Assembly: GCA_030538075.1 (NCBI GenBank)
Contig: JAUNUQ010000007.1
Coordinates: forward strand, 23,098-87,097
Length of the DNA: 64,000 bases
Direction of reading: 5' to 3'
Origin: Tissierellia bacterium
Lineage (GTDB): Bacteria > Bacillota > Clostridia > Tissierellales > Peptoniphilaceae
The position numbers and the translations under genes are program-made. The notes beneath the pieces are model-generated. The model was not told the DNA's origin. It did not search any database and saw nothing but the letters and a program-made list of their open reading frames with translations. This document shows, one piece after another, positions 55,890 to 63,742 of this stretch; position 1 is the first letter of the stretch; every line of letters starts with the position of its first letter.

Positions 55890-57469
55890 TTGTGAGTCAA
55901 ATCGATCACCTGATCAAAGGTATCTAAAAATTCTCTATTGTGATCATGGGTGATTACAATTTTAATGGGGACTTGTAACTCTCTGATCAGTTTTTGAATG
56001 GATTTTGCGTTAACAGGGTCTAGATTTGCTGTTGGTTCGTCTAGAATTAACACAAAAGGATGATCTACCAGGGCTCTAGCTATGGCGACTCGTTGATATT
56101 CTCCGCTTGATATATACTTACCACTATGTCCCAGAGACTCTTTGTCGATGAAAGCAGCGTCGAATCCAACGAGCCTTGCAACCTCGATAATCTGTTTCTC
56201 TGGAATATCTCGATACATTCGGATATTCTCTTTGATCGTATCGTTTAGCACAAAAGTATTTGCCCCAATATAGCGTACATATTTGGAGAGCTCATCGGGA
56301 TGCAGATCTCTTTGTTCCGTTTCACCATATGTTAATGAGCCCGTATATTCTGAGTAGTATCCTGCGAGAGATTTCGCCATGGTACTCTTTCCGCTTCCAG
56401 ATGAACCAATTACAGCATAGGACTTTCCCGGTTTAAAGACAAAGTTTAGATCATTGAGTATCTGTTTCGCTCCAATTTGAATCCCAAAGTCTTTTAGCAT
56501 AATATCCCCAGGGGAATAATCCTCACCATGAATCTCGTCTTGCGCTAAAAGTTCAGAGACCTTGTCACGTAGCACTTTGTTTGCCGTCAATAGATTGTTA
56601 TTCCTTGCGATCGTCTGTATTGGTGGAAACACAAAATTAAGAAGCTGCACAGCCATCAATAATTGGCCAGTAGTAATCTGGCCTTTAATGGCAAAAACCG
56701 CCCCTATAAACATACATCCTACCTGTGAGAAGAAGGAAGCACTGGTGATTCCATAGGTGGAAATTCCGTTCACAACGCTCATGTTACGTCGTGCTTCTTC
56801 CATCTCTCGGTCTTTTCCGAGTAATTTATTCGTAATACTATTTGCAATATTTAATAGTTTGACGGATTCGAAGCCAGCTAATGTCGTCTCCAACTCCTTT
56901 AGGAACTCCTCGTATCGTGAAGAAAACCCCTCGGCTGCCTTCGTCTGGGCCCCAATAAAAAAACGCGGAACCACCATCACCAATGCCATCACAAGGATAA
57001 AGAGAATCGCCATGCGGTAATCAATCCATAGTAGTGCCCCCAGGCTGATGATGAGTCCTAATGTATAGACAGGTGTATCATAGCTGATGATAAAAAAATG
57101 GTCCAAGATCTGATCCATATCTTTCGTCAAGAGATTAAAATAATAAGATACATCCCTCTCCTGGAATCGGTAGATTGGATTTTTCATTAAATGCTGAAGA
57201 ACTCTCTCTTTACTATTCGTCATACACATATACTCGTATTTAGAGGAACAGGCTGAATACAAACTGCCACAAATAAAATACGCAGCCATCAGCATCAGAG
57301 AATACAAACCTATCATGGATAGTTTTTGGAGATCACCTTTTCCAATACTGTCAATGATCTGTCCGATCACAAATGCGACTCCCACATTAAGCGCCATAAT
57401 CCCTGCACCCAGAGAAATGGTCATTATACGTAGGGCTGTGTGCTTCTTTAGTATGTCATTCAAATGCAA
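55871..57469 (-). CDS. ABC exporter (membrane domain fused to ATPase)
   Basis: The 532-residue half-transporter has a six-helix membrane domain (to about residue 300) and a C-terminal ATPase with Walker A IGSSGSGKSTMAKSL, an aromatic A-loop region, a signature of ISSGEYQRVAIARAL in place of LSGGQ, Walker B FVLILDEPTANLDP and the switch His in IVITHDHN. It resembles multidrug or peptide exporters that act as dimers. It has GGAGG before ATG 57469. The final codons (SIGDV and the stop) lie inside repeat copy D, so the natural C-terminus was replaced. Confidence 0.88.
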   Translation of the reverse strand: MHLNDILKKHTALRIMTISLGAGIMALNVGVAFVIGQIIDSIGKGDLQKLSMIGLYSLMLMAAYFICGSLYSACSSKYEYMCMTNSKERVLQHLMKNPIYRFQERDVSYYFNLLTKDMDQILDHFFIISYDTPVYTLGLIISLGALLWIDYRMAILFILVMALVMVVPRFFIGAQTKAAEGFSSRYEEFLKELETTLAGFESVKLLNIANSITNKLLGKDREMEEARRNMSVVNGISTYGITSASFFSQVGCMFIGAVFAIKGQITTGQLLMAVQLLNFVFPPIQTIARNNNLLTANKVLRDKVSELLAQDEIHGEDYSPGDIMLKDFGIQIGAKQILNDLNFVFKPGKSYAVIGSSGSGKSTMAKSLAGYYSEYTGSLTYGETEQRDLHPDELSKYVRYIGANTFVLNDTIKENIRMYRDIPEKQIIEVARLVGFDAAFIDKESLGHSGKYISSGEYQRVAIARALVDHPFVLILDEPTANLDPVNAKSIQKLIRELQVPIKIVITHDHNREFLDTFDQVIDLTHKSIGDV

Positions 57470-57896
57470 CCTCCTGATTTGCTAAATCATTCGATGATTA
57501 TTATAATGCTATCATGTTTACAAAAGAGTATCAAGCAAAGCCAAATTACTGTCTATTGCGAATCGCTATAGGTTGGCATATTTTTCACGGCTCCCCCATC
57601 CCTAGCAGTTGACTATACTGTATCAATGATATTCTGGCATTTTGCAAAAAAGTTCTTAAGTTTCTCTGGATTTTCTATTAAGTATATTCGCTTCATGGAA
57701 TGTCCCTTTTCCCTCTTTCATTATACGATTCTTATCATTCTCTATCTTATCTCCAGCTAAACTTGTCCTGATCTGTCTCAATCTGCCATGTCCTGACAGT
57801 TCACTTATAGGACATGCATAAGGATCATTACTAAAGTGCAACCCCATCTCTAATTGCTATCGAAGTATATCAATAGATAGTATTATTGTTAACATA
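57470..57896. other. Non-coding stretch with a possible decayed gene
   Basis: This AT-rich stretch has one 63-codon frame on the minus strand (57656-57847; contains NDPYACPISELSGHGRLRQI) with no ribosome binding site. It may be part of a lost gene, but I recognise no family. No promoter is clear other than that expected for the ABC exporter. Confidence 0.3.
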
Positions 57897-57936
57897 TTTT
57901 TACACGAGATCAAATATTAAACGTCCCCAATTGATC
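57897..57936 (+). repeat. Dispersed 40-bp repeat, copy E
   Basis: Begins TTTTACACGAGATC, has ATTAAACGTCCCC after a small change, and ends AATTGATCC. It lies just past the terminator of the CWB2 gene. Confidence 0.9.
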
Positions 57937-57940
57937 CAAA

Positions 57941-57984
57941 GACAAAATCCCCATGCCTTCAAGGTATGGGGATACTGTCTTGTT
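57941..57984. terminator. Terminator of the 58 kb CWB2 gene
   Basis: ATCCCCATGCCTT pairs with AAGGTATGGGGAT (one wobble or mismatch), closed further by GACA/TGTC. Its minus-strand side serves the CWB2 gene that ends at 58038. Confidence 0.75.
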
Positions 57985-58037
57985 CATTCTCTGTCGGAAA
58001 TGAACTGATCTATCTTGTTTTCAATTCCTCAAGTCGA

Positions 58038-60485
58038 TTATCTCAGCTCCAATTCCACTCTATTTGAAACGCTCTTTGCACCGCCGATAATGCTGACATT
58101 CTCAATATCACTACCATTTAGATAGTCAAGTACTACCGTTGGGACTTTTCCTGTTTCAACTAATAGGATGGGGGCTTGCAGTTTGGCTGCGTAGGGGCCG
58201 GCGACTAGAGAGTCGATCAGTTCCGTGCCTGATGCAGCAATGGCATTTTTTGCCTCTGGGAATGAAACGGCAGCCAGTTTGGTCGCTGTTTCGTAGCGGT
58301 TTTCCCCTGCGATACGCTCTACCTTGTCACCTAGACCGGTTTCAATTCCTTCGGATACAGATGCCTTACCACCGATGATGGTGACTTTTTCGATTTTTTC
58401 TGCTTCGATAAAGGCTTTTGTAGCCGCATTCATTTCATCTGCTTTTGTTAAGAGGATGGGGGTGCCGTTTACAGCTGCATAGGAACCAGCGGCTAGGGCA
58501 TCTGGAAAATGCTCTCCGTTTACCAATAGAGCATTCTCAGCTTTTGCCTTCCCATTGACAGTCTTTGCCACTTCGATCGCCGTTTCATAGCGGTTCTCTC
58601 CTGCGATTCTAGATACTGTATAGCCAGCTGTCTTCAGCTCTGCCTCTTGTGCTTCAGAGATGGAGGCTACTCCTCCGATCAAACGGATTTCTTTGGTATC
58701 TTCAGACTTGAGCTTAGCAGCTGTTTCGGTTGGTAAGCCGCCTTCATTGGTCAATAAGATGGGAGCTCCCAGTTGATGAGCTAGCACACCTGCTGTTAAG
58801 GCATCCGCTTCTTTTGTTCCATTTACTAGGATCACAGTAGATGAACCTTGATCCATTGCATCTTCTACCGAATTTGCCGTTTCAAATCGGTTTTGGCCAG
58901 CGATTCGCTCAACTGTGCGGAAACTCTTTGGTATCGAAGCCCCGCTGATCTCCAAGACGCTGACCGTACCCGATACTTCGTTGGCGACCAGTACCAAGGG
59001 TTTCCCCGTGGGAGACTGCTCCTCAGAAATGAAATCCAGTCCTTCCGGTGCAACATCTCCGGCAATATCATCTGTAAATTCTCTGGTGTTCAAATATTCG
59101 ATGTAGATAGGAGCCGATGGATCCGTCACATCATACATCATCACGCCGCCGATTCTCTCTAGACCGATAAAGGCATAGATCCGATCTCCAATCTCCCCTG
59201 TGATCACTCCCTCCGGTTCTGGACCTTTTTTCGACGAACGATGATCTAGGGTCAGATTGTCATTGGAGATGTTGAAATAGTCAGGGAGCAGTGCTCCTGT
59301 GATCCTCTCGAAATCGGATCCACTATCATAGACCTGCTTCATGGTCTCCGCTTCATAGATGCTGAAGGAACGGGCGCCGAACAGGTAATTCTTGCCGGTT
59401 TCAAAATTCCCTTCTTCATAATCCTCTGTGGCGATCACGACGATGTCCTTTTTATAGCCACCCAGATCTACTTCGTTTAGGTATTCATTGTCCCCTTCTC
59501 CCCATTCTCGGCCATCCCCTTCATTGGCAGTGACGACGTAGTTCTTACCGCCTACCGTATAAGTGGCCACAGCGTCGGGCATATTGATCCCGTAGAGGGG
59601 TTCCGTCTTGATGATAATTTGATCATCTCGATTTACGTCGATGGCGTTCTCTTCCTTGGAGTGATCTTTAAAACCCAAACCATCGATGGATAGGACCTCG
59701 CCCTTTGCGTAATCAATGGTTGCAATGGCGTTGTTCTCCTGTAGGGATACATATGCAAAGCTGCCATCTTGGGCTGCTGCAATGTATTCTGGCTCCAGAT
59801 CCTCTGAGACTGCAGCATCCTTTTTGAGAATTACACCTTTTTCTACCAGCTCAGCCCTCTTGTCATCAAAAGCAGTGAAATCTAGAGTATTTACCGTTCC
59901 ATCGCCCAGATTGACAATGGTCACGGAACCCTTTGGATCCGTAGTGTTCTCCCCGTATCCTTCCCTTGGCTCCCCTTCATTGGCAGTGAAGACATAGGCC
60001 TTATCCTGGGAGAAAGTGACCATATCCGGTTGTACACCAGCTTCAAAATGCTTTACATAGTTTCCACCGTCATCCAAGAGGATGATTGCGCCATTCTCAG
60101 TGTATTCAGCGCTTTGTAGGGCAATGGCCACGACGTCCTCGCCACCCACGGCGATGCTCGTCATATCCATATTCTCTTGACCCAGATGTTCCTTCGTGAT
60201 CGCACCGATATCGATGACCTTTGCATCCTTTAAAGTCGTCTCCTGCCCAGTTGTTAAAGCTTCTAATGAGACGATGTGAACCTCTTGCTCATTGCCATTG
60301 ACGACATAGAAGCTCTTATTGCGCGGATTGTAGGATACGATTTCGGCAACCGCTCCGTCTTCATCCGCCTCCCCTGCACGGTAGCCTGCGATCTTTTGCA
60401 TCACCGTTGCCGCATCCGCTTGAACGGGCAATACACAGATCAGCATAGCCAATACCATGAACATAGATATTACTCTCTTTTTCAA
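58038..60485 (-). CDS. Secreted choice-of-anchor I protein with three CWB2 repeats
   Basis: After a signal peptide (residues 1-25) the first 500 residues form a beta-propeller-like choice-of-anchor I domain (IVSYNPRNKSFYVVNG, VFTANEGEPREGYGE, VVTANEGDGREWGE and DVAPEGLDFISEE are typical), a family related to alkaline phosphatase-like and esterase-like surface proteins. Residues about 530-815 are three CWB2 repeats (RIAGQNRFETANSVEDAM, RIAGENRYETAIEVAKTV and RIAGENRYETATKLA). The anchor should hold it in the cell wall. I start at TTG 60485, with AAAGGAG eight bases upstream; GTG 60494 overlaps that site. The site lies in a hairpin (60490-60536). Confidence 0.86.
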   Translation of the reverse strand: MKKRVISMFMVLAMLICVLPVQADAATVMQKIAGYRAGEADEDGAVAEIVSYNPRNKSFYVVNGNEQEVHIVSLEALTTGQETTLKDAKVIDIGAITKEHLGQENMDMTSIAVGGEDVVAIALQSAEYTENGAIILLDDGGNYVKHFEAGVQPDMVTFSQDKAYVFTANEGEPREGYGENTTDPKGSVTIVNLGDGTVNTLDFTAFDDKRAELVEKGVILKKDAAVSEDLEPEYIAAAQDGSFAYVSLQENNAIATIDYAKGEVLSIDGLGFKDHSKEENAIDVNRDDQIIIKTEPLYGINMPDAVATYTVGGKNYVVTANEGDGREWGEGDNEYLNEVDLGGYKKDIVVIATEDYEEGNFETGKNYLFGARSFSIYEAETMKQVYDSGSDFERITGALLPDYFNISNDNLTLDHRSSKKGPEPEGVITGEIGDRIYAFIGLERIGGVMMYDVTDPSAPIYIEYLNTREFTDDIAGDVAPEGLDFISEEQSPTGKPLVLVANEVSGTVSVLEISGASIPKSFRTVERIAGQNRFETANSVEDAMDQGSSTVILVNGTKEADALTAGVLAHQLGAPILLTNEGGLPTETAAKLKSEDTKEIRLIGGVASISEAQEAELKTAGYTVSRIAGENRYETAIEVAKTVNGKAKAENALLVNGEHFPDALAAGSYAAVNGTPILLTKADEMNAATKAFIEAEKIEKVTIIGGKASVSEGIETGLGDKVERIAGENRYETATKLAAVSFPEAKNAIAASGTELIDSLVAGPYAAKLQAPILLVETGKVPTVVLDYLNGSDIENVSIIGGAKSVSNRVELELR

Positions 60486-60489
60486 ATAA

Positions 60490-60536
60490 ATCACTCCTTT
60501 CGCTCGATTCTACCATTCGAATCCGTAAGGAGTGAT
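60490..60536 (-). promoter_or_regulatory. Hairpin that pairs the ribosome binding site of the CWB2 gene
   Basis: ATCACTCCTT and AAGGAGTGAT form perfect ten-base arms separated by 27 bases, with an inner GATTC/GAATC stem. The 3' arm is the AAGGAG site itself, so folding of the mRNA would hide it. It may be a thermosensor-like or regulated element, if the transcript starts upstream of 60536. Confidence 0.6.
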
Positions 60537-60669
60537 AATTGAGTGTTAAGATTGTGTGAATTTAAGAGGGTGCTCCATTCGATTGATCGCAATAACGATG
60601 TAGCGTCACCCCTGGTAATCGAGGGTAGTCCCTTGTAGCTGATCTATGGATAAACAGATTCCATCAAGA

Positions 60670-61833
60670 TCAAATCTCCGTTCCCGTTCTCAAAATACTT
60701 AGATATTCGTCGTAGATATACGCTCGATTTCTCTCTTGCTCTTTCAGTTTACGAAGAATCCCTAAATCTTCAAAACGTCTAATCCCACTAGCAACCGTAT
60801 TGTAACTGAGTTCCAATTCTCTTGCAGTTTTTGGAATTTCAATAATGGGGTAGGACTGGAGATATCGAAAAATCTTTTGCATTGTCTCTAGAGTTCTCTT
60901 AGTATAGCCCTGTTTTTCTAGCAACTGTTCATTTTTTATCTTCAATGTGATGAGTTCTTCCGCTGTATTAATGGCTGATTCTGCGGCAACCTTTACCGCT
61001 CTCACAAAGAAATCAATCCACTGCTCATAATTCCCAGTTTCTCTAACTTCAGTCATTCGATCATAGTATTCCGTTCGATTCAGTTTTAGATAATACGAAA
61101 TATATAGGGCTGGAGAGTGTATTACCTGTTGTTCTAGAAGGAATAGTATGATCAAGAGCCGACCAATTCGTCCATTCCCGTCTAAAAAGGGATGGATCGA
61201 TTCAAATTGATAATGAATGAGCGCTGCTTTGATCAGTACGTCTAGGCCGTCTTCCTTATGTATATACTTTTCTAAATCAGATAATGCCTCCTTCATGTCC
61301 TCCTCGCTCGGCGGGATATATCTAGCCGTCTTTAGAGTGGAACCAAATCCCCCGATCCAATTCTGACTTTGTCGGAATTCTCCTGGATTCTTATCCTGGC
61401 CTCTTACACCTGACATCAGTTCACGATGAGTTTCAAGCAACAGACGATTGCATAGCGGGAGAGTTCGTAATCTGCGAATTGCATATTTAGTGGCTTTTGT
61501 GTAGTTTACGACATCATTCACATCGGAATGAATATTTGCATCAATGGTTGGATCAAATAAATCCTCTAATGTAGCTTGTGTTCCTTCAATTTGCGAAGAC
61601 AACAGAGCCTCTTTCTGAACATACATAGAGATAAACAAGTCAATGTCTGGAATGCTAGTCGCGCGCTCATCCAATACGGCGAGTTTTTTGTGGGCTTCTA
61701 TGAGCAGTCTCATCAGCTTATCATCGATTTCAATGGCAGGACTAGGCGGTAATTTCGCTGGTTGAAAAGAATGATATGCAATTTTTCCGGATAGATTCTT
61801 TTTATACTTTCCGGCTCGATCTTTTTCAAACAT
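60670..61833 (-). CDS. Fic family protein (class II, with C-terminal winged helix)
   Basis: Fic proteins transfer AMP or another phosphate compound to proteins. The 387-residue protein has an N-terminal inhibitory helix with the SSQIEG motif (residues 79-84, the S/T-x3-E-G form of class II), the catalytic HPFLDGNGRIGRLL with His214 and a C-terminal winged-helix region (PKTARELELSYNTVASGIRR) that could bind DNA. Length is typical of this Fic/DUF4172-like group. GAGG precedes ATG 61833. Four TTTGAAAT half-sites at its promoter suggest self-regulation. The target is unknown. Confidence 0.9.
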   Translation of the reverse strand: MFEKDRAGKYKKNLSGKIAYHSFQPAKLPPSPAIEIDDKLMRLLIEAHKKLAVLDERATSIPDIDLFISMYVQKEALLSSQIEGTQATLEDLFDPTIDANIHSDVNDVVNYTKATKYAIRRLRTLPLCNRLLLETHRELMSGVRGQDKNPGEFRQSQNWIGGFGSTLKTARYIPPSEEDMKEALSDLEKYIHKEDGLDVLIKAALIHYQFESIHPFLDGNGRIGRLLIILFLLEQQVIHSPALYISYYLKLNRTEYYDRMTEVRETGNYEQWIDFFVRAVKVAAESAINTAEELITLKIKNEQLLEKQGYTKRTLETMQKIFRYLQSYPIIEIPKTARELELSYNTVASGIRRFEDLGILRKLKEQERNRAYIYDEYLSILRTGTEI

Positions 61834-61848
61834 GATTTTATCCTCACT

Positions 61849-61938
61849 TTTGAAATACTATCCTAAGAATAGCATCCTTATTTCAAATTGTAAACAGTTT
61901 TTGAAATTATTCGAATTCTTCTGATTCCATATTTCAAA
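61849..61938 (-). promoter_or_regulatory. fic promoter with four TTTGAAAT half-sites
   Basis: Half-sites in alternating orientation lie at 61849-61856, 61880-61887, 61900-61907 and 61931-61938, so the start-to-start steps are 31, 20 and 31 bases (about 3, 2 and 3 helical turns). The minus-strand promoter TTTACA (61894-61889) with 17-base spacing to TATTCT (61871-61866) sits within this array. It is a likely operator for a dimeric DNA-binding protein. Confidence 0.72.
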
Positions 61939-62072
61939 ATCGACCGCATAGGATTATTATTGCTTGGTTTTTTCAGACGAGAGTTCTCCATTTACGAAAC
62001 GATCTGATCGCGTCGCAATTGAAACAGAGGGATATTAGGCATAAGCGGATCCGTAACCCAATCAATTCAATT

Positions 62073-62627
62073 CTATTCTTCAGAATAGTAGATCAGCATA
62101 CTGAGTAGCACCGTATCTTCTCCAATGTTTTTGTAGGAATGTAATACATCTGCCTTGAAGCGAATGGAGTCTCCTATCTCGAGCTGAAACGCTTCTTGAT
62201 CAATCCACATTTCCAAACTACCATTGAATACTGTAATATATTCCTCCGTCCCTGCCATATGCGGTTGTGCTTGCAAGAAGCCGCCTTGCTCAATTTGAAT
62301 GCGATATGTCTCAAACAACTGCTTTTCTTGAAATGGAAATGCTGGATAGTTTTTGTATTTTCCATCATCTTCACTCAACGAGGGGACAGTAGCTGCGCGG
62401 ATGAGCAGGGGTTTCTCCTCACGGTTGTCGATAAGCGTAGTAAACGATACTTTATATCCATTGGCAATTTTCCAAAGAACAGAGATGGTCGGGTTTACAT
62501 CACCTCTTTCGATTTGTGCCAGCATACTTCTCGAAACTCCGGTCAGTTTAGCAGCAGCATCCAAAGTCAGCTTTTTTTGTTCTCGGATTTCCTTCATATT
62601 ATTTGCGATCACGTTTTGTAAATTCAT
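62073..62627 (-). CDS. XRE-cupin transcriptional regulator
   Basis: The 184-residue protein has an N-terminal helix-turn-helix (REQKKLTLDAAAKLTGVSRS, MLAQIERGDVNPTISVLWKI) and a C-terminal cupin domain (QAQPHMAGTEEYITVFNGSL and RFKADVLHSYKNIGEDTVLL). Such regulators bind a small metabolite in the cupin. GGGGGA precedes ATG 62627; the frame is open further upstream without another site. It diverges from a LysE-type exporter gene and probably controls it through the palindrome between them. Confidence 0.9.
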   Translation of the reverse strand: MNLQNVIANNMKEIREQKKLTLDAAAKLTGVSRSMLAQIERGDVNPTISVLWKIANGYKVSFTTLIDNREEKPLLIRAATVPSLSEDDGKYKNYPAFPFQEKQLFETYRIQIEQGGFLQAQPHMAGTEEYITVFNGSLEMWIDQEAFQLEIGDSIRFKADVLHSYKNIGEDTVLLSMLIYYSEE

Positions 62628-62638
62628 AAATTCCCCCA

Positions 62639-62667
62639 TTGACATTATATTGATACCATAGTACAAT
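62639..62667 (+). promoter_or_regulatory. Promoter of the LysE-type exporter gene
   Basis: A perfect TTGACA (62639-62644) and TACAAT (62662-62667) are 17 bases apart. Confidence 0.78.
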
Positions 62668-62693
62668 ATAAAGCATATTCAGTATATTGTACT
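62660..62693. promoter_or_regulatory. Candidate operator between XRE-cupin and LysE genes
   Basis: AGTACAATATA (62660-62670) and TATATTGTACT (62683-62693) are perfect 11-base inverted arms, 12 bases apart. The left arm overlaps the -10 box of the exporter promoter, so a bound regulator would block it. Confidence 0.72.
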
Positions 62694-62731
62694 TTTGTAT
62701 TAGTTTATCAATATAGCTTAAGGAGGTCAAT

Positions 62732-63313
62732 ATGTTTAGTTGGTTTCATTTTCTATCTTATGCAGTGGTCACGGCTGTGACCCCAGGGCCAAATAATATT
62801 ATGTCGATGTCAAATGCTGGAAGCATGGGTTTTCGTAAATCATTTCCCTTTAATTTGGGTATTTGGGCTGGCTTTTCGATTGTTATGCTCCTGTGCACTT
62901 TTTTCATTAACACATTAGCAGCGATCATTCCGTCGATAAAAACGCCAATGCTCATCATCGGAGCACTCTATATGCTCTACTTAGCATATAGCACATACCG
63001 AAGCCCATCCATCATCGAAGAAAACCACACACATAGCAGCTTTTTTTCCGGCCTAGTGCTGCAATTTATCAATCCAAAAATCTATATTTATTGTATTGTC
63101 TCAATGGAAGCCTATATCCTACCCTATTACCAGGGAAATTGGGGTGCGCTTATTTTCTTTGCCCTACTGTTGGCATTTATCGGTTTTGTCTTTACACTAG
63201 CCTGGTCACTTTTTGGATCTGTCTTTAAGCTTTTGTTCTCAAAATACGCAAAGACCACGAATACCATTATGGCTCTACTGCTCGTTTATTGTGCGGTTTC
63301 ATTGTTTTTGTAA
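62732..63313 (+). CDS. LysE-family amino acid exporter
   Basis: The 193-residue membrane protein has six helices and the LysE/RhtB family start SYAVVTAVTPGPNNIMSMSN with the conserved TPGPNN stretch, as in exporters of amino acids or related metabolites. AGGAGG precedes ATG 62732. It diverges from an XRE-cupin regulator. The exact substrate cannot be read from sequence. Confidence 0.92.
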   Translation: MFSWFHFLSYAVVTAVTPGPNNIMSMSNAGSMGFRKSFPFNLGIWAGFSIVMLLCTFFINTLAAIIPSIKTPMLIIGALYMLYLAYSTYRSPSIIEENHTHSSFFSGLVLQFINPKIYIYCIVSMEAYILPYYQGNWGALIFFALLLAFIGFVFTLAWSLFGSVFKLLFSKYAKTTNTIMALLLVYCAVSLFL

Positions 63314-63742
63314 TCTGAGAATCCTTTAGACTAGTCAAATGGATAAGAAAGATCTCACAGACTAGAGTAAAATAGCGCGAGAATTAAGACAGTTCCAATT
63401 GCAATACGTAAAAGCACCAATCGGACAGACCTACTCCGATTGGTGCCTTATTTCCAGATTGATGTGCTATATAATTTTATGGACCATGTTACTCTCTTTG
63501 AGTTTGCAATACTTTATATGCATGATCATCACCTCTATGACTTTGTGATGACAAATATGTATGATGCTCTGGTAGATAAAAGAGAACTTTCGAGCGAATG
63601 CTAAATGAAACTGTGACAGTACACATTATAAGGCAGACAAGTACGAATGGTTTCACTTCAATAAAGACTTCGTTTCTCGTAAATCTCTAACCAGTTTGGG
63701 TAGCATAACGAATCCTCCCATTCTCACATTAATATGGAAGGC
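63314..63742. other. Intergenic stretch with a terminator and a short orphan frame
   Basis: A strong terminator lies at 63414-63453. A 41-codon plus-strand frame (63479-63604, starting ATGGACCAT, protein DHVTLFEFAILYMHDHHLYD and so on) has no clear ribosome binding site and no family that I recognise; it may be a gene fragment. Nothing else is seen. Confidence 0.4.
63414..63453 (+). terminator. Terminator after the LysE-type gene
   Basis: GCACCAATCGGA pairs perfectly with TCCGATTGGTGC across nine bases, followed by CTTATTT. Confidence 0.8.

Noticed and set aside
57656..57847. A 63-codon minus-strand frame
   Set aside because: No ribosome binding site or recognised family; kept only as a possible gene remnant in the intergenic entry.
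42843..57936. The dispersed repeat as a CRISPR array
   Set aside because: Copies are kilobases apart, vary in sequence, have no spacers and no cas genes are near.
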